Below, one piece after another: positions 25,089 through 32,674 of a DNA stretch of 64,000 nt. Source of the DNA: Curtobacterium sp. MCBD17_035 (GTDB lineage Bacteria > Actinomycetota > Actinomycetes > Actinomycetales > Microbacteriaceae); NCBI RefSeq assembly GCF_003234815.2, contig NZ_CP126279.1, positions 496,001 through 560,000 on the forward strand, written 5' to 3'. The notes beneath the pieces are model-generated. The model worked only from the letters and a program-made list of their open reading frames with translations, did not search any database and was not told the origin of the DNA. A program made the position numbers and the translations under genes. Every line of letters begins with the position of its first letter. Position 1 is the first letter of the stretch.

Positions 25089-25678
25089 CCGCGAGCAACC
25101 GCACCCTCGGCCGCGTGCTGCTCGTCCTCGTCGGCCTGGTGCTCCTGGCCGGTGGGCTCGCCGTGGTCGCGCTCGGCACCGTGCCGGGTGCCGCACGGAC
25201 GTGGCACCGCATCGCGCCGGGCGCCCTCGCCGGGTTCGGGTCCGGCGCCGACCGTCCGACGTCGGTCACGGCGTGGTCCATCGCGCTCGGTGTGGCCCTG
25301 CTCGTCGCGGTCCTCGCGCTCGTGGTGCTCGCCACCCGCGGTGGCGGTCGGGTCGCCACGGTGATCGAGGACGAGGGCACCGCCGCCCCCGTCGACGGCC
25401 TCGTGACCATCGACTCCACCGCGGTGCAGCACGCGCTGTCCTCGGCCATCGGTGCGCTGCCCGAGGTCCACTCGCTCGCCGTGGACGTCTACCGCGTCCG
25501 GGGCGCCCGTGCCGTTCGGATCCGGGTCCGGCCCCGGCAGGGTTCGGCGCCGCGAGATCTCACGACGCGGATCGAGGACGTCGTCGGTGACCTCGACGCC
25601 GTGCTCGGGATGCGGCTGCCGGTCCTGCTGCACATCGCACGCGGGGGTGCGGCCGGGCAGCCGGTTCGGGTGCACTGA
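25085..25678 (+). CDS. AmaP-like membrane anchor protein
   Basis: 197 residues: two membrane helices (about 9-32 and 63-86) and a cytosolic domain with TIDSTAVQHALSSAIGALPEV and RVRGARAVRIRVRP. This is the topology of AmaP, the alkaline-shock membrane anchor that recruits Asp23 to the membrane. Overall similarity is loose, so the assignment rests on topology and operon position. It starts at 25085 in an ATGA overlap and is the last gene before a strong inverted repeat. Confidence 0.68.
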   Translation: MTASNRTLGRVLLVLVGLVLLAGGLAVVALGTVPGAARTWHRIAPGALAGFGSGADRPTSVTAWSIALGVALLVAVLALVVLATRGGGRVATVIEDEGTAAPVDGLVTIDSTAVQHALSSAIGALPEVHSLAVDVYRVRGARAVRIRVRPRQGSAPRDLTTRIEDVVGDLDAVLGMRLPVLLHIARGGAAGQPVRVH

Positions 25679-25721
25679 GGGGCGGCTGGCCGGGGGTGCG
25701 TCGGCCGGGGGTCGTGTCGCA

Positions 25722-25780
25722 CCGGGTCCTTCCGGTCGAACCGCGGCATGTGGGTGTTCGAACGGAAGGACGCGGTTCGA
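25722..25780. terminator. Terminator with two alternative stems after the Asp23 operon
   Basis: The segment 25722-25741 pairs with 25756-25775 at 18 of 20 positions (core GTCCTTCCG). In addition TCGAACCGCG (25736-25745) pairs perfectly with CGCGGTTCGA (25771-25780), giving a competing fold. It lies between convergent genes. Confidence 0.7.
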
Positions 25781-25797
25781 CGTGCGCTGGGCGCCGC

Positions 25798-26562
25798 TCA
25801 GTCGCGCGGCAGCGCCCCGTCGCCGAGGTTCCACAGCGCCCGGTACCACCGGGTGCGCTCGGGGTCGGGCGCGATGCCGTACGCGTCGAGGAACAGGGAC
25901 TCCCAGCCGTCGCCGAAGTTCCATCCGAGGGCCATGGTCGCCACGGCGATGTCCGCCCACCGATCCGCGATGCCGAGGGTGTCGAGGTCGACGTGGCCGA
26001 CCCACTGCCCGTCCTCGCCCACGATCGTGTTCGGGGTGCACGGGTCCCCGTGGCACACCACGATCCGGTCCGGCTCCGGACGGGGACCGAGCGCCGCCAC
26101 CGTGTCGTCGTCGGCACCGGAGCGGGCGATGCGCTGCGTGACCGACCACTCGAACGGACAGTCGGCCACCGGGAGGGCGTCGTGCAGGGCGCGGAGTCCA
26201 TGGCCGGCGGCGATCACCGCGGGCCGGGGATCGGCCTGGAACCGAGGGTCGACCGCACTCCGACCCGGGAGCGCGACCGTCCGGAGCCAGCGGCCGTCCG
26301 GGTCCTCGCCGTGGTCGACCACGCGCGGCACCGGCGTGTACGACCCCGCCCACGAGAGCCGCGCGATCTCGCCGAGCAGGTCGAGTCGCACACCGTGGGG
26401 TGCCCACTTGACGTACTCGGCCGCGGGTCCCTCGCCGAGCCGGAAGGTGCGGCCGTCGAGGTCGTTGCGCCACACCGCGGTGATCGTCCGTCCGGCGGCC
26501 AGGGCCGAGACGCACTCGGGGACGTCGACGTGGCCCTGGGGGAGTCCGGCGATCGGCAGCAC
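25798..26562 (-). CDS. APH(3')-like phosphotransferase
   Basis: Kinase of the aminoglycoside phosphotransferase superfamily, 254 residues. The catalytic loop VVCHGDPCTPNTIV (H-x-D-x4-N) and metal-binding HVDLDTLGIADRWADIA are intact and of APH(3') type. The N-lobe is short, with YVKWAPHG providing the ATP-binding lysine. Many chromosomal homologues phosphorylate other small molecules, so this does not by itself predict resistance. It starts at GTG 26562; GAGGAT on the minus strand lies 6 bases upstream, an atypical leaderless-like box. Confidence 0.8.
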   Translation of the reverse strand: MLPIAGLPQGHVDVPECVSALAAGRTITAVWRNDLDGRTFRLGEGPAAEYVKWAPHGVRLDLLGEIARLSWAGSYTPVPRVVDHGEDPDGRWLRTVALPGRSAVDPRFQADPRPAVIAAGHGLRALHDALPVADCPFEWSVTQRIARSGADDDTVAALGPRPEPDRIVVCHGDPCTPNTIVGEDGQWVGHVDLDTLGIADRWADIAVATMALGWNFGDGWESLFLDAYGIAPDPERTRWYRALWNLGDGALPRD

Positions 26563-26613
26563 GGACCGATCCTCGTCGCTCTGGGCGGGCGACGCCAGCG
26601 GACGGGTCGAGGT

Positions 26614-28263
26614 CTACCCGTCGAACCCGCGCTCCTCGATGAACTCCTGCGCGGTCGAGACGACGTCGTGACGTAACGTCGCGGCGCCCGACGTGCCGGC
26701 GTAGTCGTAGATGTCGTAGCCGGGGCAGTGCACGATCGCGGAGGGATCGCCGAGGGCGTCCTGCACCGGAGTGGTCCAGACGTCCTGCGACCCGATGACG
26801 ACGTAGGTCGGACGGGCGTCGCGGTAGGCGGCGAGGTCCACGAGCCACGGGTAGGTCGTGAAGTCGTCGCGGACCTGGAGCAGTCGCACGCCCTCGTCCC
26901 CGTACGCGGCGAGCGGTCGGACCGTCCAGAACTGTCCGACGCCGACGACCCCGCGACCGCCGACCCACCGGTCCAGGCACGAGGCGGGCGCGTAGGAGGC
27001 GGTGACCACGGCCTCCACGGTCGACGGCGCGACCGCCCCGCCCACCGCGAGCAGCGCGACGGTGGCGGCCACGGCGATCAGACGGAGTCCGCGACCAGCG
27101 GTGTGGAGGCGCGTTCGCCGGATCGCCGTCCGGGCCAGCTCCGCGACCGCGACGAGCCCGATGAGCGGCGCGGTGACGATCGGCTCGAGGTAGCGCGGCG
27201 TGGACGAGCCCGCGAGCACGACGCCGACGGAGACGGCGACGACGGTCACCATGCCGAGCGCCGACGCCACGAGCACCGTCCGGGAGCTCCGGACGCGCCA
27301 GGCCCACACCGTGCCGCCGAGGGAGGCGAGGAACAGCACGAGCAGCAGCACGAGCTCGACCTCGCCGAGGCCCGCGCCGGCGCGCTCGTCCGTCAGCGCC
27401 GCGAAGTACGAGAGCGTCGTGCCCGCGCCACCCGGGTGGATGTACGTCGACGGGTCGAGCGACACGAACGGCGCGAGCGGGATCCGGAGCAGGTAGCCCA
27501 GCGCGGACCCACCGGCCAGCGCGACGCCGAGCCCCGACACCACACGCCAGGGCAGACGCCGGGCCAGGGCGAGCAACCCCACCGTCACGATCACGGGCGC
27601 CGCGGACCACGGCACGTACAGCGGGTCCGACGCCGTGCTGGACGCCGCCACGAGCGTCGTGACGGCCAACGCGGCCCACGACGTGCGCGGCACCGGCAGG
27701 GAGGCCGTGCGCACCACCCGCAACGCCAGCGCGGCCGTGCCGAGCATCGCGAGCACCGCGCCGTAGTAGTACGTCGTCGTCAGGAGGAGCGACGCGAGTT
27801 CGAGACTCGACGCCGTCCCGGAGGACTCCGTGAGGACGAGCAACGTCACGACGCCGAGGGCGCCGACCGCGACGGCGACGCGGACCGCACGGGGCGCCTC
27901 GGGCATCACCTGCGCGGCGACCGCCCGCACGAGGACGTACACCGCCACGACCACGAGCAGGCCGTTCAGCGCGAGTGCCTGTTGCGGCGTGGACGTCAAC
28001 GCGGCGCACGCCAGGTACACCGGGATCTCGGGGAAGAAGAACAGCGTGGGCGACATCGCCCACTCGAACGACTGCCCCAGCCGGAGCGAGCGTTCGACCA
28101 GGGGGAGGAGCACCGAGTCGCCGTCGTACCAGAGCAGCCGGACGCGGTCGGTGGCGAGCACGTGCCGGAGTGCGGCGAGCGCGAGCGCGAGGGCCATCGC
28201 GGCACCGAGGGCCTCGGCCCCGAGCACACGCAGGAGCGCGCGGGGTCGGGTCGCCTGGGCCAT
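26614..28263 (-). CDS. Polytopic membrane protein, GT-C glycosyltransferase-like
   Basis: A 549-residue membrane protein with roughly ten to twelve hydrophobic helices (about 10-425). An extracytoplasmic C-terminal domain of about 120 residues follows. The early loop LLWYDGDSVLLPLVERSL holds an acidic Asp-x-Asp-like pair before helix 2, the position of the catalytic acid in GT-C polyprenyl-phosphate sugar transferases. The C-terminal domain has two cysteines (SCLDRW, IVHCPGYD). No family can be named with confidence. The start is ATG 28263 with TACGCT exactly 6 bases upstream. It is transcribed divergently from pyrE and towards the phosphotransferase. Confidence 0.65.
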   Translation of the reverse strand: MAQATRPRALLRVLGAEALGAAMALALALAALRHVLATDRVRLLWYDGDSVLLPLVERSLRLGQSFEWAMSPTLFFFPEIPVYLACAALTSTPQQALALNGLLVVVAVYVLVRAVAAQVMPEAPRAVRVAVAVGALGVVTLLVLTESSGTASSLELASLLLTTTYYYGAVLAMLGTAALALRVVRTASLPVPRTSWAALAVTTLVAASSTASDPLYVPWSAAPVIVTVGLLALARRLPWRVVSGLGVALAGGSALGYLLRIPLAPFVSLDPSTYIHPGGAGTTLSYFAALTDERAGAGLGEVELVLLLVLFLASLGGTVWAWRVRSSRTVLVASALGMVTVVAVSVGVVLAGSSTPRYLEPIVTAPLIGLVAVAELARTAIRRTRLHTAGRGLRLIAVAATVALLAVGGAVAPSTVEAVVTASYAPASCLDRWVGGRGVVGVGQFWTVRPLAAYGDEGVRLLQVRDDFTTYPWLVDLAAYRDARPTYVVIGSQDVWTTPVQDALGDPSAIVHCPGYDIYDYAGTSGAATLRHDVVSTAQEFIEERGFDG

Positions 28264-28269
28264 GTCCGG

Positions 28270-28275
28270 AGCGTA
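28270..28275 (-). promoter_or_regulatory. Candidate -10 box of a leaderless promoter
   Basis: TACGCT on the minus strand ends 6 bases before the ATG at 28263. Confidence 0.5.
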
Positions 28276-28350
28276 CCGGGAGGCGCTGACCCGCCAGGAG
28301 CGCTGTCCACAGGCCTCGTCGGGGGGCTGGGATCCCCGAGGGGGAGCGGA

Positions 28351-28356
28351 TACTGT
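28351..28356 (+). promoter_or_regulatory. Candidate -10 box upstream of pyrE
   Basis: TACTGT ends 8 bases before the pyrE GTG at 28365, too close for a normal leader. Confidence 0.4.
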
Positions 28357-28364
28357 GGTGGATC

Positions 28365-28916
28365 GTGACCGACGCGCGTAGCCAGCTGATCGCCCACATC
28401 CGGGACGAGGCCGTGTTCCACGGCGACTTCACGTTGACCAGCGGCAAGAAGGCGACGTACTACATCGACCTGCGCAAGGTCAGCCTCGACCACCGGGTCG
28501 CGCCGCTCATCGGCCAGGTGATGACGGACCTCGTCGCCGAGGTCCCCGACGTCGTCGCGGTCGGCGGACTGACCATGGGCGCCGACCCGATCGCCACCGC
28601 GGTGCTGCACCAGGCCGCGGCCCGGGGCCAGGCCTACGACGCGTTCGTCGTCCGCAAGGAGCCGAAGGACCACGGCCGCGGCCGGCAGGTCGAGGGCCCC
28701 GACGTGCGGGGCAAGCGCGTCGTCGTGCTCGAGGACACCTCGACCACGGGTGGCTCCCCGCTCAAGGCCGCCGAGGCGCTCGAGCGCGAAGGCGCCATCA
28801 TCGCCGCCGTCGCCGTCGTGGTCGACCGTGACACCGGCGCGAAGGAAGCCATCGAGCGTGCCGGGTACCCCTACTACGCGGCGATCGGACTGGCCGACCT
28901 CGGGCTGGCCCCGTGA
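28365..28916 (+). CDS. pyrE: Orotate phosphoribosyltransferase
   Basis: Converts orotate and PRPP to orotidine monophosphate in pyrimidine synthesis; 183 residues, cytosolic dimer. FTLTSGKKATYYIDLRKV and the PRPP-binding VVVLEDTSTTGGS are characteristic, and the loop RKEPKDHGRGRQVEG carries the catalytic lysines. It starts at GTG 28365. Its stop overlaps the following GTG by 4 bases (28913-28916), so the downstream cell-division-type membrane protein is translated with it. Confidence 0.95.
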   Translation: MTDARSQLIAHIRDEAVFHGDFTLTSGKKATYYIDLRKVSLDHRVAPLIGQVMTDLVAEVPDVVAVGGLTMGADPIATAVLHQAAARGQAYDAFVVRKEPKDHGRGRQVEGPDVRGKRVVVLEDTSTTGGSPLKAAEALEREGAIIAAVAVVVDRDTGAKEAIERAGYPYYAAIGLADLGLAP

Positions 28917-31420
28917 GCGGACGTCCCACCGACGGCGAGCCCGAGGAACCCCGTCCGGACGATGCTGTCCGGTCGGATGACGACGCTCGCACCGCCGCGC
29001 GCCCCGTCCCACCGAGCGGTCTCCGCAGCGCGTCGTCGATCTTCGGCGAGGCGAAGCTCCCTGACAACTGGCCGACCCGCCGAGAGCGCCGAGCCGCCGA
29101 GCGTGCCGCCGAGTCGGGCGAGGTGACGCCATTGCCGCCGACCGCGCAGGTCCCGCCGGAGCTGCCGCCCGTGGACCCGTCTGCTGTGCCGGAGCCGCCT
29201 GCTGCCCCAGAGCCGTCTGCTGCGCCGGAGCCGCCTGCTGCGCCGGAGCCGCCTGCTGCCCCAGAGCCGCCTGCTGCGCCGGAGCCGCCTGCTGCGCCGG
29301 AGCCGCCTGCTGCCCCAGAACCGCCTGCTGCGCCGGAGCCCCCTGCCCGGGCGGTGTCCCATCCGAGCTCCCTGCAGCTGCCCACGGCACGGTCCACTCG
29401 GGATCAGCGCGCCGAGGAGATCCGCGCGATCGACGAGGAGCGCCGTCGGGTCGACCCGCACGGCACCGGCCGTGAGGACGTCGACTGGCTCGGTCGAGCG
29501 ACGGGGGTGGCCCCGAGCCTCCCGTCGGAGCGCGACGACCTGATCCCGCCCGCGGCCGCACCGACGGAGCCGCCCGTCGCGGGCGTCCGCGCCCGGTTGC
29601 CCCGCGGCGAGGAGCGGCCGACCTTCACCGACCTGCTGCGCCTGCCGGGCGACGAGGCAGCGGGCGCCGGAACGTCCGACCACGACTCGCGCTTCGACTG
29701 GGCCGCGCTCGGTGGTGCCGACGACGAGGGCACGAACGCCGACCGCGACGCCGATGCCGGTGATGCCGACGGCGCTGACCGTGCTGGTGATGTCGACGCC
29801 GAGGCGAGCCGTGCCGCGGTCGTCGACGGACCTGCAGCTGCCCCTGCTGCCTCCGCTGCTCCCGTTCCTGCCGCTGCCGTCCCTGCCCCCGCAGCGGGCT
29901 CCCGGCCGACGCGTTGGTCCCTGTCGGACGACGATGCGGGATCGGACGCCGCCGAGGCGGGCTCCGCGCTGACCGCGCAGTCCGCGCACTCCGAGGTCAC
30001 GGCGGCCATCCCGGCGCAGCACGACGCCCCCGAGGGCGTCCCTGCGGGATCCGACACCGCGGAGCCCGTCGTCGACACGGCAGACGCCGCCGAACGCGAC
30101 ACGGACGACTCCGGCGTCGACACCCCCACCGCTGCGCTGCCCTGGTGGGCGCAGCCCGAGACCGGCCCCGCAGTCGTGCCCGAGAGCCCCTCGCGCGCCG
30201 CCGATCCGCTTCCACCCACGGCCGCGCCGCCCCTGGTGTCGCCCGTGGACCCGGCCCACCCCGAGCAGGTCTACCCGGCCCACCTGCCTCCGGCCGTCGG
30301 CCAGGACCTCGACGCGTTGCTCGGCACCGACCGCTCGGCGCACGTGCCGGACGACGGCCGTCCCCGTCCCGAGCGACAGCCGGAGACGATCGCCTGGGCG
30401 CCCGAGACCGGCCCCGCGGACGTCCCCGAGACCGGCCCCGCGGACGTCGTCGACCAGACCGAGTGGGACGGCCGCGAGACCAGTGACACCCGGGCGATCA
30501 ACGCGCTGTTCGGGACGGGCGCACTCCGTGCCGTCGACGGGGTCGAGGACGACGCTGCCCTCGGCGACGACCACGCCGACTCCGCCGCCGGGCGCGCGGG
30601 GGACACGGGCACGCGGATGATGCCCGTCGTCGGTGCTCCCGGTGCTCCTCCGACCGGCGCTCCTGGTGCCGCTCCGGCCGGCGCCGGTCCTTCCGCCGGC
30701 TCGGTGCTCCCGGGTCAGAGCGCTCGTGGTGCCGTGCCGGTCGGGCGTCGTGACGGCCGTGGCGACAACCTCCTCAACGAGGGCTTCGGGCGCCTCGCCG
30801 CGCAGGGTCGTCGGGGCAAGCAGCTGCTCGTGTACGGCGCGATCGCGATCATCATCGTGTTGCTCGTGCTCGTGTTCCTCGTCGTGCGGTGGATCCTCGG
30901 CGGCGACCCGCAGAACCAGCCGGCGCCGGCTCCGTCCTCCACGTCGTCGTCGAAGCCGTCACGGTCACCGGCAGCGGCGTCGTCCCGGACGGCGTCCTCG
31001 ACGCCCGCGCCGGCTCCTTCGGCCGCGGCGGTGTTCGCCACCACGGCGGCGTCGGTGGGGCAGCACTCGTGGCGCGACCTCGCGGGCGGCGAGTGCTTGT
31101 CACCGTATGAGAACGCGTGGGCACAGACCTTCACGGTCGTCGACTGCTCGGCCGCCCACGCTGCGCAGATGACGTTCCGCGGCACGCTGACCCAGGCCGG
31201 CTACCCCGGGCCCGACGCATTACGCGGCCAGATGACCGAACTGTGCAGCGCGACCAGTGCGATCGACCTCGGCGCCGCGGCCGCCTACACGGACCTACAG
31301 GTCCAGGGCGCCTACCCGGCGGACCAGAGCGAGTGGAACGCGGGCGACCGCTACTACTACTGCTTCGCCTCGCGGTCGTCGGGACAGCCACTGACGAGTT
31401 CGCTCGCGCCCTCGGCCTGA
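28913..31420 (+). CDS. Large repeat-containing membrane protein with septum-formation domain
   Basis: An 835-residue protein. About 630 cytosolic residues are mostly disordered and Pro/Ala/Asp-rich, including nine PEPPAA-type hexapeptides near residues 93-146. One membrane helix (about 637-662, YGAIAIIIVLLVLVFLVV) follows, then a Ser/Thr/Pro linker. The C-terminal extracytoplasmic septum-formation domain (about 710-825) has cysteines in GGECLSPY, VVDCSAAH, ELCSATS and YYYCFAS. The domain is found in actinobacterial septum and FHA-associated proteins; its biochemical role is unclear. The GTG start overlaps the pyrE stop, an unusual partner for a nucleotide enzyme. Confidence 0.75.
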   Translation: MSGRPTDGEPEEPRPDDAVRSDDDARTAARPVPPSGLRSASSIFGEAKLPDNWPTRRERRAAERAAESGEVTPLPPTAQVPPELPPVDPSAVPEPPAAPEPSAAPEPPAAPEPPAAPEPPAAPEPPAAPEPPAAPEPPAAPEPPARAVSHPSSLQLPTARSTRDQRAEEIRAIDEERRRVDPHGTGREDVDWLGRATGVAPSLPSERDDLIPPAAAPTEPPVAGVRARLPRGEERPTFTDLLRLPGDEAAGAGTSDHDSRFDWAALGGADDEGTNADRDADAGDADGADRAGDVDAEASRAAVVDGPAAAPAASAAPVPAAAVPAPAAGSRPTRWSLSDDDAGSDAAEAGSALTAQSAHSEVTAAIPAQHDAPEGVPAGSDTAEPVVDTADAAERDTDDSGVDTPTAALPWWAQPETGPAVVPESPSRAADPLPPTAAPPLVSPVDPAHPEQVYPAHLPPAVGQDLDALLGTDRSAHVPDDGRPRPERQPETIAWAPETGPADVPETGPADVVDQTEWDGRETSDTRAINALFGTGALRAVDGVEDDAALGDDHADSAAGRAGDTGTRMMPVVGAPGAPPTGAPGAAPAGAGPSAGSVLPGQSARGAVPVGRRDGRGDNLLNEGFGRLAAQGRRGKQLLVYGAIAIIIVLLVLVFLVVRWILGGDPQNQPAPAPSSTSSSKPSRSPAAASSRTASSTPAPAPSAAAVFATTAASVGQHSWRDLAGGECLSPYENAWAQTFTVVDCSAAHAAQMTFRGTLTQAGYPGPDALRGQMTELCSATSAIDLGAAAAYTDLQVQGAYPADQSEWNAGDRYYYCFASRSSGQPLTSSLAPSA
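29189..29350 (+). repeat. Coding tandem repeat, nine 18-base units (PEPPAA)
   Basis: Nine near-identical 18-base units encode P-E-P-(P/S)-A-(A/R). They keep frame, so slippage would change only the length of the disordered cytosolic segment. Confidence 0.85.
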
Positions 31421-31451
31421 CCGCGGTCGCCGTCGCGCTGCCCCCGCGCGC

Positions 31452-31660
31452 CGGACGGGAGGCGCGGCACCCGCTCGCACCGACCCTCCGGACCTCCGAC
31501 ACGACGGACGGGAGGTGCGGCACCCGCTCGCACCGACCCTCCGGACGTTCGACACGACGGACGGGAGGTGCGGCACCCGCTCGCACCGACCCTCCGGACG
31601 TCCGACACGACGGACGGGAGGCGCGGCACCCGCTGGTACCGCGCCTCCCGTCCGTCGTCC
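31452..31660. repeat. Intergenic 53-bp tandem repeat, four copies
   Basis: The unit opens CGGACGGGAGG and recurs at 31452, 31505, 31558 and 31611, an exact 53-base period. Copies 1-3 are almost identical. Copy 4 diverges in its second half so that it becomes the perfect palindromic terminator. The array fills the gap between two convergent genes and contains no convincing reading frame. Confidence 0.9.
31607..31658. terminator. Perfect 20-bp palindromic terminator (GGGAGGCGCGG family)
   Basis: The arm 31607-31626 is complementary to 31639-31658 around a 12-base loop; its inner 17 bases are identical to the arm after clpB. It lies between two convergent genes, 16 bases past the aldo/keto reductase stop. 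Confidence 0.85.
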
Positions 31661-31673
31661 GATCGGTCCCGGG

Positions 31674-32621
31674 TCAGGCGGGCACGGCGGCCGACGCGTC
31701 GGTGAGCGCGGCGATCTCGTCGGCCGTCAGCACGAGCTCGGCGGACCGGAGGAGCGCCGGCAGCTGCTCGAGATTCCGGGCGCTCGCGATCGGCGCGACG
31801 ACGTCCGGTCGCGTCTGCAGCCAGGCGAGCGCGACCGACGCGATCGGGGCGTCGTGCGCCTCGGCGACCGAGGCGAGGGCGTCGACCACGCGCAACCCCT
31901 CGTCCGAGAAGTACCCCTCGAGCTGCCCCTGGCGGTCCTTGCCCGCGATGTCCTCGCGGGTGCGGTACTTGCCCGTCAGGAACCCGGCGGCGAGCGCGAA
32001 GTACGGCACGACGCCGAGGTGGGTCTCGTGCACGAACGGTGCGAGCTCGGCCTCGTACGGCTGCCGCTTGACGAGGTTGTAGTGCGGCTGGATCGCGACC
32101 GGCTCGGCGAGGCCGTTCTCCTGTGCGATCCGGATCCACTCGCGGGCGCGGTCGACGGAGTAGTTCGAGATCGCGGTGTAGCGGACGATGCCGTCCTTGA
32201 CGAGCTGGTCGAACGCACGGACGGTCTCCTCGAGCGGGGTGTCCTGGTCGTCGAAGTGCGCGTAGTAGAGGTCGATGCGGTCGGTGCCGAGGCGCTGCAG
32301 CGAGGCACGGGCGGCCGCGGCGACGGTGTCCGCTGCGAGGCCCTGGTACTCCGGGTGCTGCGAGCCCTTCGTCGCGATCACGACGTCGTCGCGCTTGCCC
32401 GTCGCCGCGAGCCACGATCCGATGACGGTCTCGGACTCACCACCCGAGTTACCCGGGGCCCATGCCGAGTAGACGTCGGCGGTGTCGATGAAGTTCCCGC
32501 CGCCGTCGACGTACGCGCTGAGGACGTCGTGCGAGGTCTGCTCGTCCGCGGTCCAACCGAAGACGTTGCCGCCGAGGGCGAGGGGGAAGACGTGGAGGTC
32601 ACTGGTGCCGATGCGGGTCAT
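31674..32621 (-). CDS. Aldo/keto reductase
   Basis: NADPH-dependent carbonyl reductase of 315 residues (TIM barrel). The catalytic tetrad is visible as D and Y in FIDTADVYSAW, K in VIATKGS and H in YYAHFDD. The C-terminal cofactor site is PIASARNLEQL. It resembles the YajO/Tas group of general aldo/keto reductases; the substrate is unknown. The start is ATG 32621 with TAGCCT 6 bases upstream on the minus strand, so it is probably leaderless. Confidence 0.9.
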   Translation of the reverse strand: MTRIGTSDLHVFPLALGGNVFGWTADEQTSHDVLSAYVDGGGNFIDTADVYSAWAPGNSGGESETVIGSWLAATGKRDDVVIATKGSQHPEYQGLAADTVAAAARASLQRLGTDRIDLYYAHFDDQDTPLEETVRAFDQLVKDGIVRYTAISNYSVDRAREWIRIAQENGLAEPVAIQPHYNLVKRQPYEAELAPFVHETHLGVVPYFALAAGFLTGKYRTREDIAGKDRQGQLEGYFSDEGLRVVDALASVAEAHDAPIASVALAWLQTRPDVVAPIASARNLEQLPALLRSAELVLTADEIAALTDASAAVPA

Positions 32622-32627
32622 GCCGCG

Positions 32628-32633
32628 AGGCTA
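32628..32633 (-). promoter_or_regulatory. Candidate -10 box of a leaderless promoter
   Basis: TAGCCT on the minus strand ends 6 bases before the ATG at 32621. Confidence 0.5.
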
Positions 32634-32674
32634 TGCCTCGGGCCTCCGAGTCGCTCCGGGACCGGTACGGATCC

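Noticed and set aside
25798-26562. Aminoglycoside-resistance gene
   Set aside because: Catalytic motifs are of APH type, but chromosomal homologues with other substrates are common and there is no mobile context.
24311-28447. A 1378-codon antisense open frame
   Set aside because: It crosses several well-supported genes in both directions, is Arg/Pro/Ala-rich and shows no domain.
31452-31660. Possible CRISPR array
   Set aside because: Units are contiguous with no unique spacers, and there are no cas genes; it is a tandem repeat ending in a terminator.
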